From an uncultured Erysipelotrichaceae bacterium (GTDB lineage: Bacteria > Bacillota_I > Bacilli_A > RF39 > UBA660), in assembly GCA_902803685.1 (NCBI GenBank), contig CADCQR010000012.1, positions 1-7,157 of the forward strand: a DNA stretch of 7,157 nt, given 5' to 3'. The notes under the pieces are model-generated. The model was not told the origin of the DNA, did not search any database, and saw nothing but the letters and a program-made list of their open reading frames with translations. Of the stretch, positions 1 to 5,871 are shown in pieces; the stretch's first letter is position 1; every line of letters begins with the position of its first letter. Made by a program: the position numbers and the translations under genes.

Positions 1-30
1 AATTTGCCTAAACTCAATCGCAAATTTTTT
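1..30 (+). terminator. possible weak terminator of an upstream gene
   Basis: AATTTGC (1-7) can pair with GCAAATT (20-26) around a 12-base loop, and the 3' arm runs into six T (25-30). This is the shape of an intrinsic terminator for a plus-strand gene lying left of the window. The stem has only two G-C pairs, and the window edge hides whether it extends, so the call is tentative. Confidence 0.3.
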
Positions 31-57
31 ATTCATTTTATAAAATGAATAAAAAAT
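24..57. repeat. perfect 34-bp AT-only-rich palindrome
   Basis: Bases 24-40 are the exact reverse complement of 41-57, with the centre between 40 and 41 and no spacer. The core is ATTCATTTTATAAAATGAAT, flanked by T6 and A6. It may be an operator for a dimeric regulator, a cruciform, or part of a bidirectional terminator. The arms contain TTCATT, which recurs at 87-92 and 101-106 in the same leader. Confidence 0.7.
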
Positions 58-63
58 ATTATA

Positions 64-111
64 TAGTAAATGATTGAATAATTAAATTCATTATATCTCA
101 TTCATTTACTA
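64..111. repeat. 10-bp inverted repeat overlapping a promoter -35
   Basis: TAGTAAATGA (64-73) is the exact reverse complement of TCATTTACTA (102-111). A smaller TGAAT/ATTCA dyad lies inside (75-79 and 86-90). The right arm covers the likely -35 element at 105-110, so protein binding or DNA folding here could affect transcription of the ASCH gene. The regulatory role is inference. Confidence 0.55.
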
Positions 112-134
112 CTCAGTATTATACGTGGTATAAT
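105..134 (+). promoter_or_regulatory. probable sigma-A promoter with extended -10
   Basis: TTTACT (105-110) is a 4/6 match to the -35 consensus. An 18-base spacer separates it from a perfect TATAAT (129-134), which is preceded by TGG to give an extended -10 (TGnTATAAT). It points to the ASCH gene and would give a leader of about 70 bases. A second candidate closer to the gene is TTGTTA (151-156), 18 bases, GATAAT (175-180). Confidence 0.55.
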
Positions 135-211
135 TATATCGATTTTTGAGTTGTTAGATTGATTAATAGAGTTTGATAATGATTTTATAAGATTATTTTG
201 GAGGTGATATA

Positions 212-547
212 ATGATCATTCATTTAGATGAGGATATTTTTGAGGTAGTTAAGGAGCAATTGAAAAGTGTCGAGGTACGGGTATACGATGAAAAGAGGAG
301 AAAATTAAAGGTTGGAGATAAAATTACTTTCTTGAAAAGACCTGATGACATAGAAACTATTGATGCAGTTGTAGAAAATTTAATTTGTTATAAAAACTTT
401 GAAGAATTAGTCAATGATTTTACTATGGAAGAATTATATTTAAAAGAATATGATAAGAACGAATTTATAAGTTTGTTGAAAAGATTTTATTCAGATGATG
501 AGATTAATAAATATGGTGTTGTTGCGATTAAGTTTAAAAAAATATAA
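212..547 (+). CDS. ASCH-domain protein (small RNA/nucleotide-binding fold)
   Basis: This 111-residue protein matches the short Bacillota ASCH-domain proteins. The family signature is present near the N-terminus: SVEVR (19-23), DEKRR (26-30), then KVGDKITF (33-40). The C-terminal part carries the usual FEEL (63-66), the RFYSDDE segment (91-97) and YGVVAIK (101-107). ASCH folds resemble PUA domains and are thought to bind RNA or modified nucleosides; a few members (E. coli YqfB) hydrolyse N4-acetylcytidine. The family's usual 'sGkKt' stretch before the E-R motif is reduced to 'QLKS', so an enzymatic activity should not be assumed. The ATG has a near-perfect Shine-Dalgarno, GGAGGTGAT (200-208), three bases upstream. 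The protein is cytosolic, with no signal peptide or membrane segment. It appears to be a single-gene unit ending at the 632-660 terminator, facing the convergent beta-helix gene. Confidence 0.85.
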   Translation: MIIHLDEDIFEVVKEQLKSVEVRVYDEKRRKLKVGDKITFLKRPDDIETIDAVVENLICYKNFEELVNDFTMEELYLKEYDKNEFISLLKRFYSDDEINKYGVVAIKFKKI

Positions 548-631
548 TATAAATATAAAATATAGAAAGATGATTTTTGTTTGTTATTTGTAATTTCGAT
601 ATGGTATTTGTTAGAATTTTGACAATTTAAA

Positions 632-660
632 AGCTCCAATATACTGGAGCTATTTATTTT
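632..660. terminator. bidirectional intrinsic terminator between convergent genes
   Basis: AGCTCCA (632-638) pairs perfectly with TGGAGCT (645-651) around a 6-base loop. On the plus strand it is followed by ATTTATTTTC, and on the minus strand by TTTAAATT. It sits between the stop codons of the convergent ASCH and beta-helix genes, about 85 bases past the first and 70 past the second, and can serve both. Confidence 0.75.
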
Positions 661-723
661 CTATTCATAGGTTGATGTATCTTTAATTGTTGCTGAATAA
701 TAATTTTTTTGATTCTATAATTA

Positions 724-2571
724 TTACTTTTTATTTTTACATGTTATATTCTTGAGACAATTACCATCAATTTTTACATTACTAACATTTGGACCAATCT
801 TGTAGTATTGTGAAGATTTATTGATTTTCTTGCCTTTTATTTTTATATTAGATAAATCAATATTCTTAGTCTCTTTGTCAACTTCTTTTCCAGTGGCATA
901 GGCATTTGAATATATACCAGGAGCTGCTTTACCTTTGATGTGTGTATATCCCGAAATTAATATTTGGTTTTTATAATTGGTTGAACCAACGGCATTAGAA
1001 ACTACGTTACTTATTTTGACTCCATTAATTTCTCCTGTTTTTGAAGAATCGCCTTTTGATTTCCATGAGCCATTATAACTATAATCTAAAAAATTTAGAT
1101 TTATTAAACGCTCTGCTTCATTTACATAAATATTATTCCAAGTAATATCAGAGAATTTAGATCCGTCAATGCTAACAATTGACATAACTGCTCTATCATT
1201 AAGTGCATTGTGATAGTAGCCCTCTTTTAATGTTCCATCTTGTGATTTTTTATCATCGTTATTGTATAGAACATATATATTTTTAAAGTTTATATTAGAA
1301 TATGGTATTCCATTTGTTTCATGTCCTAAAACCATAGAGTTATTGGCATCGTTCCATAATAAAGAATTATTTATATTAATATCTTTTATCTCAGTAATGT
1401 CACATTTTTTCTCTGTCCATTTACATTGCTCATGGTTAGAATTTAATCCCTTAATAGTTATGGCATCATCACAGGCTCTAAAGAAACTGTTATTTATGGT
1501 TATGTGTTGGCTGTTTATAATATCAAGTGCATCTGTACTAGCATATTGTGGACTAACGACTTTATAGTTATCTAATACGATATTTTTTGAATTTGTAATA
1601 ACTGTTGACCATTGTTTAGCAAAATGTGAATTTGATAATATATTTTTTATTTTAACATTACTACTATCAACTACTTTAATACAATGGCCATTTTTTTTGC
1701 TTGGCCAGGATTTGTCTGTTCCGTTAGAATTGTATGCCATTACAATTCCGCTGCCTTCAATTAGAACGTTTTTGGCACTAGCTACTCTGATTGAGCTTGC
1801 AAAAACTGCTCCACCTGAAATGTATAAATGCGTGTTACTGTCAATTGTTAGATTGTTTTTACTATTTTCATCATTTTCTTTGTATAAGTCATAAAATCCT
1901 GGACCATAGTAAATGACTTTTTTACCATCGTCATCTGTTTTATTATCTTCGGCTAATTTTTTAATTGTTTCAGCGTATTCCTCATTAAGCGGATTAGTAA
2001 ATAAGTGAATTACAGAATCATGATAGTCATTAGTGTCAATTTTCTTATTATTATTGGTACTAAATACTATGCTTATTTTTGCCTTTGAATTTTTTAGCTT
2101 AAATGAAATTGTTCCATCTTTAACTTTTGATGAGATGTTTGATTTTTTCATTTTACTATAGTTAATATCGTTGCTTGATAGAATTACGTATTTATCATAT
2201 TTAAAGTTTGGTTTTATTTTAATTTCTACGCTATTGTTTTCTTTTAACTCAAAGATGCCAAAATCAACTTCATTGTCCCATGCATTGATATCTTTATATA
2301 AATTTAATTTATGACCTTCAACAGTTACTTCATATTTATTTCCTTTTAATTCTGAAGGTAAGTTTTGAGGATAGTCATATAATTTAAATTTTTCCTGTGT
2401 TTTATATATATGTATACTTGGTATACTAGTTACATTAGTTATTTTATTTATTGCTGTTTTTAATTTGTATTGCAGATTTGTATTGATGGTAATAAGTGAC
2501 ATTGTCATAATAGTAATGGCCAATAGTGCTATAAAAATATACATTATATTTGACTTTTTATTTTTGTTCAT
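724..2571 (-). CDS. membrane-anchored/secreted parallel beta-helix protein, GH28/GH49-like
   Basis: A 615-residue exported protein. Residues 1-8 are Lys-rich, and 9-30 form one hydrophobic segment (signal anchor or uncleaved signal peptide; no clear cleavage site). Residues ~55-190 look like a beta-sandwich ending in HLFTNPLNEE (189-198), as seen ahead of the helix in dextranase/polygalacturonase-like enzymes. From ~218 (VIYYGPGFYDL) to ~600, repeated 'NV.I.N' coils mark a right-handed parallel beta-helix. Candidate catalytic residues resemble GH28: STDALD (345-350; D347), CDDA (367-370; D368/D369) and LGHE (415-418; H417). The GH28 'RIK' motif is not seen, so the substrate (pectin, dextran-like or other glycan) is unknown. 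Six Cys are present, including pairs C383/C390 and C605/C611 that could form disulfides outside the cell. AAGGAGG (2581-2587) lies nine bases before the ATG. Tandem stops (TAATAA) end the gene. It is apparently monocistronic; no convincing promoter was found. Confidence 0.75.
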   Translation of the reverse strand: MNKNKKSNIMYIFIALLAITIMTMSLITINTNLQYKLKTAINKITNVTSIPSIHIYKTQEKFKLYDYPQNLPSELKGNKYEVTVEGHKLNLYKDINAWDNEVDFGIFELKENNSVEIKIKPNFKYDKYVILSSNDINYSKMKKSNISSKVKDGTISFKLKNSKAKISIVFSTNNNKKIDTNDYHDSVIHLFTNPLNEEYAETIKKLAEDNKTDDDGKKVIYYGPGFYDLYKENDENSKNNLTIDSNTHLYISGGAVFASSIRVASAKNVLIEGSGIVMAYNSNGTDKSWPSKKNGHCIKVVDSSNVKIKNILSNSHFAKQWSTVITNSKNIVLDNYKVVSPQYASTDALDIINSQHITINNSFFRACDDAITIKGLNSNHEQCKWTEKKCDITEIKDININNSLLWNDANNSMVLGHETNGIPYSNINFKNIYVLYNNDDKKSQDGTLKEGYYHNALNDRAVMSIVSIDGSKFSDITWNNIYVNEAERLINLNFLDYSYNGSWKSKGDSSKTGEINGVKISNVVSNAVGSTNYKNQILISGYTHIKGKAAPGIYSNAYATGKEVDKETKNIDLSNIKIKGKKINKSSQYYKIGPNVSNVKIDGNCLKNITCKNKK

Positions 2572-2580
2572 TTTTATTTT

Positions 2581-2587
2581 CCTCCTT
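2581..2587 (-). promoter_or_regulatory. ribosome binding site of the beta-helix gene
   Basis: CCTCCTT on the plus strand reads AAGGAGG on the minus strand, nine bases upstream of the ATG at 2571. It fixes the start codon and so includes the N-terminal hydrophobic export segment. Confidence 0.8.
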
Positions 2588-2782
2588 ATTTTAAGGGTAG
2601 CAAAATATTATGAAAATGTAAAGTGAGTTGAGTTTGTTGTTAAATGCTTTGATATCATTGCTTGTAAGTTTGTATTATCGGGCTCTTTTTCGCTTGAAAA
2701 TAAATCTTAGGAATTATGTGTTATGTTTGTTTGATGATATAATGGAATGTTTGTGAATGAATTTTGTTATTTTGATCGTTGG

Positions 2783-3184
2783 TTAAACTTTTGTTGGTAT
2801 TAAATATGCAAATGTATCAATATTTCTAAGTATCATATATATAAACAAAATTAGTAGTAATATAATCAATATTTTTATAGAAGGTATTATTAATATCTTT
2901 TTTTTAATGTAATATATTATTGCGAAAGCAATATAAAATACTCCTATAATTAGCAAGATAAACAATAAGGGGTTAAATCGGAAAGCTTGATAGAAATTTA
3001 AATTCAATATGGCAATAATCATTCTAGTCCCACCACATCCTGCACACCAAATATGAAGTAGTTTGTAGATTGGACACTTGTAATGAAATAAAGTTAAGAC
3101 TACAAAATATAATATTGATATTATAATCCCGAGAATAACAGAAAAGCCAATCTTTTTTTTTGGCTTTTCAATTTTAATAATCAA
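2783..3184 (-). CDS. DUF2752 family membrane protein
   Basis: This 133-residue protein has the DUF2752 signature: Cys37-Pro38, then CAGCGGTR (47-54), followed by FRFNPL (68-73). The usual family motif is CPGCGxTR; here the first Pro is Ala. Hydrophobic segments at ~13-33, 72-94 and 102-120 suggest three membrane helices, with the Cys-rich loop between the first two. The role is not established; the Cys cluster could bind a metal or a cofactor. The start is TTG (3184-3182), overlapping the TGA of the upstream zinc-ribbon gene as TTGA. The next in-frame Met (55) would remove the whole Cys motif, so TTG is preferred. No clear Shine-Dalgarno precedes it, suggesting translational coupling. Codons 6-15 contain a 10-bp hairpin with an A9 run. 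No convincing terminator follows the stop. Confidence 0.8.
   Translation of the reverse strand: MIIKIEKPKKKIGFSVILGIIISILYFVVLTLFHYKCPIYKLLHIWCAGCGGTRMIIAILNLNFYQAFRFNPLLFILLIIGVFYIAFAIIYYIKKKILIIPSIKILIILLLILFIYMILRNIDTFAYLIPTKV
3141..3169 (-). repeat. 10-bp stem-loop with A9 tract at the start of the DUF2752 gene
   Basis: GAAAAGCCAA (3141-3150) and TTGGCTTTTC (3160-3169) are perfect inverted repeats separated by nine bases. On the coding (minus) strand the loop side contains nine consecutive A (complement of 3153-3161). It starts about 15 bases after the TTG start, where an mRNA hairpin could affect initiation and an A9 run could cause slippage. Confidence 0.65.
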
Positions 3185-3588
3185 ATTGTTATTTCTGGAA
3201 CACTAGTATATAGTGCACTAGCATATATTGTCATGATTATGAATATAATTAGGATTAAAATACCAATGCAAGAAAGGATGATACCTGCGAGAGACATACC
3301 TTTTCCACTTCCGTTAATATCTTTTGCCTTAGACATTCCAATTATTGAAAATATCAAACTTAGCCAACTGAGAGATCCGCAGCAAAGTATAAGAGAAGAT
3401 ATTGAAATTATTAAACCTGCTATTGCCATACCATTTGTAGGAGCTTGTTGTGTGTAAGGAATACTGTTTGCTACTGGTTGCTCTTGCAATTCATTTTGTA
3501 TATTGCCATTAGCTGGTGTTCCACAGTATCCGCAGACATTATCTTCTTCTGCCATCTCTTTGCCACAATTAATACAAAACTTACTCAT
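3181..3588 (-). CDS. zinc-ribbon membrane protein with DUF4190-like C-terminus
   Basis: A 135-residue protein. Residues 4-23 form a short zinc ribbon with two CxxC knuckles (C5/C8 and C19/C22). A Gln/Asn/Pro-rich linker follows (~24-52). The rest is hydrophobic: GMAIAGLIIS (53-62) onward to ~84, a Gly/Lys loop (KAKDINGSGKG, 87-97), then a second segment ~98-123. This matches the widespread Bacillota pattern of zinc ribbon plus DUF4190. The ribbon is expected in the cytosol, bound to zinc, with the helices in the membrane; no biochemical role is known. It is first in an operon with the DUF2752 gene, overlapping it by four bases. These two families commonly occur together, suggesting a joint membrane complex (inference). 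AGAGGTG (3594-3600) is well placed before the ATG. Confidence 0.8.
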   Translation of the reverse strand: MSKFCINCGKEMAEEDNVCGYCGTPANGNIQNELQEQPVANSIPYTQQAPTNGMAIAGLIISISSLILCCGSLSWLSLIFSIIGMSKAKDINGSGKGMSLAGIILSCIGILILIIFIIMTIYASALYTSVPEITI

Positions 3589-3610
3589 ATATACACCTCT
3601 TTCATAGAAA

Positions 3611-3639
3611 ATTATATCTTATCAACTACTTATAAGCAA
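3611..3639 (-). promoter_or_regulatory. probable promoter of the zinc-ribbon/DUF2752 operon
   Basis: On the minus strand TATAAT (complement of 3611-3616) is a perfect -10. Seventeen bases upstream is TTGCTT (complement of 3634-3639), a weak 3/6 -35. Transcription would start near 3604, giving a very short leader that just includes the Shine-Dalgarno at 3594-3600. Confidence 0.45.
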
Positions 3640-3758
3640 TATTTTTTAGTAATAAACTGTGATAACTCTTGGTGTAGTTTGTATTAATTTTTCCAATATT
3701 TAAATGATTTTTAATTTTTTTTAAATTGTGTAATGTTGTATTGGTAATTTCTATTATA

Positions 3759-3786
3759 TTTATTAATGGGGTGTTTTATATATAAT
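3759..3786 (+). promoter_or_regulatory. possible promoter of the GyrI-like gene
   Basis: A perfect TATAAT at 3781-3786 has a weak -35 candidate, TTTATT (3759-3764), 16 bases upstream. It would start transcription near 3793, ahead of the Shine-Dalgarno at 3819-3824. The surroundings are so AT-rich that chance matches are expected. Confidence 0.3.
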
Positions 3787-3829
3787 TTATTTGATAAACT
3801 TTTATTGGATAAATGATTGGAGTGATTTT

Positions 3830-4465
3830 ATGGCATTTGACTATAAAAAAGAATATAAAGAGATTTATATGCCAACGAATAAACCAAGCATAGTATTGGT
3901 ACCTAAGATTAATTATATTGCGATTAGTAGTAAAGGTAATCCGAATGAAGAAAATGGTGATTACCAGAGTACTATTGGTTTATTATATTCTATAGCTTAT
4001 ACAATAAAAATGAGTTATAAGAGTACTCATAAGATAGACGGTCTTTTTGAATATGTAGTTCCGCCATTAGAAGGATTTTGGTGGCAGAATGGGAGTTGTG
4101 GTGTTGATTATGCGCAGAAGGGTAAATTTAATTTTATTTCAATTATAAGGTTACCAGATTTTGTTACAAAAAAAGATTTTGATTGGGCAATAGAAGAGGC
4201 TACAAAAAAGAAAAAACAAGATTTTTCTAGAGTTGAATATTTTACATATGATGAGGGGTTGTGTGTTCAATGTATGCATAACGGAAGTTATGATGATGAG
4301 CCGGCTACTGTAAAATTAATGCATGAATATATGAAAGAAAATGGATACGCATTAGATATTACTGATAAAAGATATCATCATGAAATATATTTAAGTGATC
4401 CAAGAAAATCTGATGTCAGTAAATTAAAAACTATAATAAGACACCCTGTAAAAAAAGTGTCATAG
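3830..4465 (+). CDS. GyrI-like small-molecule-binding domain protein
   Basis: A 211-residue cytosolic protein of the stand-alone GyrI-like family. The family's length and landmarks are present: PKINYIAISSKGNPNE (25-40), GLFEYVVPPLEGFWW (71-85), IRLPDFVTKKDFDWA (106-120), DDEPATV (155-161) and HHEIYLSDPRK (183-193). GyrI-like domains bind bulky hydrophobic compounds, as in the effector domains of multidrug regulators; some stand-alone members are reported to hydrolyse cyclopropanoid genotoxins. Acidic and Trp residues that could line the pocket are present (E74, E81, W84, W85). I chose ATG at 3830 because GGAGTG (3819-3824) lies five bases upstream and the family starts MAFDYKK-like. A TTG 13 codons earlier (3791) is in frame but lacks a ribosome site. 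It is a single gene, divergent from the zinc-ribbon operon. It has no DNA-binding domain, so a direct regulatory role is unlikely. Confidence 0.85.
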   Translation: MAFDYKKEYKEIYMPTNKPSIVLVPKINYIAISSKGNPNEENGDYQSTIGLLYSIAYTIKMSYKSTHKIDGLFEYVVPPLEGFWWQNGSCGVDYAQKGKFNFISIIRLPDFVTKKDFDWAIEEATKKKKQDFSRVEYFTYDEGLCVQCMHNGSYDDEPATVKLMHEYMKENGYALDITDKRYHHEIYLSDPRKSDVSKLKTIIRHPVKKVS

Positions 4466-4512
4466 TATTTTTCTATTTATATATACTTTGGAAGTGAAAA
4501 TTTAATTTGTTG

Positions 4513-4521
4513 TGTTAAAAT
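4513..4521 (+). promoter_or_regulatory. candidate extended -10 for the HTH gene
   Basis: TGTTAAAAT fits the extended -10 pattern TGnTATAAT with one mismatch. It has no good -35 at 17 bases. Transcripts from here would carry the two competing hairpins at 4521-4571. A nearer alternative is TTGGTA (4576-4581) with TATAAA (4601-4606), a 19-base spacer, which would bypass the hairpins. Confidence 0.35.
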
Positions 4522-4571
4522 AGAAATGCAAAAAAATAAGTGCATTTTTAATGGAAAGAAAAGCGCACTTA
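4521..4571. promoter_or_regulatory. two mutually exclusive hairpins upstream of the HTH gene; one may terminate the GyrI-like transcript
   Basis: Hairpin A: 4521-4530 pairs with 4541-4550 (core AAATGCA/TGCATTT, one G-U pair, 10-base loop), ending in a T5 run. Hairpin B: TAAGTGC (4537-4543) pairs with GCACTTA (4565-4571), with a 21-base loop. Both need 4541-4543, so they cannot form together. On the minus strand, hairpin B is followed by T7, giving a terminator shape on that strand. No minus-strand gene precedes it. Confidence 0.45.
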
Positions 4572-4634
4572 AAAGTTGGTAGAATAATTTGATTAAAAAT
4601 TATAAACTTAAGCCATGAAAGGAGAAAAAATCTA

Positions 4635-5555
4635 ATGAAGTTTGGAGACAATTTAAAAAGAGTAAGAAAAATTAGGAGAATATCTCAGGAGGAGTTAGCA
4701 GAAAAGTTAGGTGTATCTAGACAATCTGTATCTAAGTGGGAAACTGGTGAGAATTATCCTAGTATGACAAACATTATGTGTTTATGTACAATTTTTAAAT
4801 GTAATATTAATGAATTAGTTCATGAAAATATGACTGATATAAATTCATTAGATAAAGAAATTAAAATGAGTGTTGTTAAGTTTAAAAGTGAAAAACAAAA
4901 GAAAGTGAAGGCGTTATCAAAAATTATTGCTGTTACTTCAAAAATTGGTTGGATATGTTCAGTTGTTGGGATTTCATTAATTGTGTTGGTTGCCGTAATA
5001 TTGCCAATAGCATTAAAAGGAATTGATATAAAGGATAATAAGGTGATTTCTAATGGTAATCTTGTTGAAATTGTCGATAAGGATAACAAACTAGTTTTAA
5101 AACATAATAATATAATATTTGCAAGTGTAACTGATGAGCAGTCAGTTATGATAATAAGGGACGTTATTAATAGTAATCTAACTAATAAAACATCATTAAT
5201 TGTCTATAGTGAGGTAGCGTTATTATCATTAGTAGTATGTTTGATGTTAACTTTATTTATGTTTAAAAATTTGGAAAAGTTATTTAATAACGTTAATGAA
5301 GGTGATACTCCATTTACATTAGAGAATGTTGAATATATTAAAAAGATTGCTTATTTAATGATTGCTTTAATTATTATTCCAAATTTTAGTGGGGCAATAT
5401 TTGAGTTGGTATTAAAAAAGGATTTAGATGTTACCTTTGAATTATTTAATGTAGTTGAAATTTTGATACTATTTGTTATTTCATATATATTTGAATATGG
5501 ATATGAAATACAGTTAGATTCTAAAGGAAAGATGTATGGTGATGAAAATGAATAA
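4635..5555 (+). CDS. XRE-type HTH regulator fused to a four-helix DUF2975-like membrane domain
   Basis: A 306-residue protein. Residues 5-62 are a Cro/C1 (XRE) helix-turn-helix: QEELAEKLGVSRQ (18-30) then SVSKWETGENYPS (31-43), with intact recognition-helix residues. A Lys-rich linker (~74-99) leads to hydrophobic segments at ~104-127, 187-210, 236-257 and 268-287. The stretch FNNVNEGDTPFTLENVEYI (217-235) and the C-terminal YIFEYGYEIQ (284-293) fit DUF2975. With the HTH in the cytosol, residues ~128-186 would be an outside loop and the C-terminus inside. In other genomes DUF2975 is often a separate gene beside a small HTH; here both are one chain, suggesting a membrane-tethered regulator that senses an outside or membrane signal (inference). 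AAAGGAG (4618-4624) precedes the ATG well. The gene overlaps the next one by eight bases, so the two should be co-translated. The target is unknown. Confidence 0.8.
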   Translation: MKFGDNLKRVRKIRRISQEELAEKLGVSRQSVSKWETGENYPSMTNIMCLCTIFKCNINELVHENMTDINSLDKEIKMSVVKFKSEKQKKVKALSKIIAVTSKIGWICSVVGISLIVLVAVILPIALKGIDIKDNKVISNGNLVEIVDKDNKLVLKHNNIIFASVTDEQSVMIIRDVINSNLTNKTSLIVYSEVALLSLVVCLMLTLFMFKNLEKLFNNVNEGDTPFTLENVEYIKKIAYLMIALIIIPNFSGAIFELVLKKDLDVTFELFNVVEILILFVISYIFEYGYEIQLDSKGKMYGDENE

Positions 5556-5805
5556 ACAGGGTTTTATCCAAGAGTTGATAAAAGAAACCGGATATCCCAA
5601 GGATAAGTGTATTATAATAAGCGATTCACTAGAAGATAATTTTCTGTTTGGAAGAAGTAATAAAGCAAAAACGACCAATGCTTTAATGAATAATTTGGAT
5701 TGCTCTGAAGAAGAAGCAAATCGTATATATGAAATAGCTTCTTCAATTATAGTAAGAGAGATTAAAAATAAAATAAAACATCCATTTAAGGATTTAGATA
5801 AATAA
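5548..5805 (+). CDS. small conserved-type protein of unknown function, partner of the HTH-DUF2975 protein
   Basis: An 85-residue, mostly helical, cytosolic protein, with no membrane segment or metal motif. It resembles short uncharacterised Bacillota proteins with a GYPKDKC...IISD start and a KNKIKHPF end (73-80). I recognise the pattern but no function. The start at 5548 is chosen because GGTGAT (5538-5543) lies four bases upstream, the same arrangement as the ASCH gene, and because related proteins start close to this position. In-frame ATGs at 5536 and 5542 are possible; AAAGGA (5523-5528) would suit 5536, adding four residues. It overlaps the end of the HTH gene by eight bases, and a strong terminator follows within 15 bases. 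This makes a tight two-gene unit, so a role as effector, co-regulator or anti-regulator of the membrane HTH protein is likely but unproven. Confidence 0.75.
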   Translation: MNKQGFIQELIKETGYPKDKCIIISDSLEDNFLFGRSNKAKTTNALMNNLDCSEEEANRIYEIASSIIVREIKNKIKHPFKDLDK

Positions 5806-5816
5806 ATTTTGTCTTC

Positions 5817-5845
5817 AAAGAGAATAATAAGAGATTCTCTTTTTT
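5817..5845 (+). terminator. intrinsic terminator of the HTH two-gene operon
   Basis: AAAGAGAAT (5817-5825) pairs perfectly with ATTCTCTTT (5834-5842) around an 8-base loop, and the run of six T (5840-5845) completes an intrinsic terminator. It lies 12 bases after the stop of the 85-residue gene and separates this operon from the nitroreductase gene. Confidence 0.8.
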
Positions 5846-5849
5846 AGTG

Positions 5850-5855
5850 TATAAT
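5850..5855 (+). promoter_or_regulatory. -10 element of the nitroreductase gene
   Basis: A perfect TATAAT lies just after the terminator and 16 bases before the ATG at 5872. No acceptable -35 is found at 16-18 bases, because that region is the terminator hairpin. If used, the transcript would begin near 5862, leaving a leader of about ten bases with only a weak GGTG ribosome site. Confidence 0.4.
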
Positions 5856-5871
5856 TATATAGTGGTGTTTT

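Noticed and set aside
1262..1894. Two plus-strand open frames (1262-1567 and 1697-1894) opposite the beta-helix gene
   Set aside because: They are antisense to a long, clearly coding gene, have no ribosome site and no family-like sequence.
2588..2782. Search for a promoter, terminator or small RNA between the beta-helix gene and the DUF2752 gene
   Set aside because: Only poor matches (minus-strand CATAAT near 2607-2612 and GATAAT near 2674-2679, plus-strand TATAAT at 2738-2743) without good -35 elements; no convincing hairpin with a T-run.
3233..3687. Two plus-strand open frames opposite the zinc-ribbon gene
   Set aside because: They mirror the coding strand of a recognisable protein; no ribosome site or motif supports them.
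3698..3726. ATTTAAA/TTTAAAT dyad between divergent promoters
   Set aside because: AT-only seven-base arms with a long loop are expected by chance in DNA this AT-rich.
3791..3829. Upstream TTG start for the GyrI-like gene
   Set aside because: No ribosome site precedes it, it overlaps the likely transcription start, and the family begins at the ATG at 3830.
4820..5089. Minus-strand 89-codon open frame inside the HTH gene
   Set aside because: Antisense shadow of the linker and first membrane helix of the HTH-DUF2975 protein.
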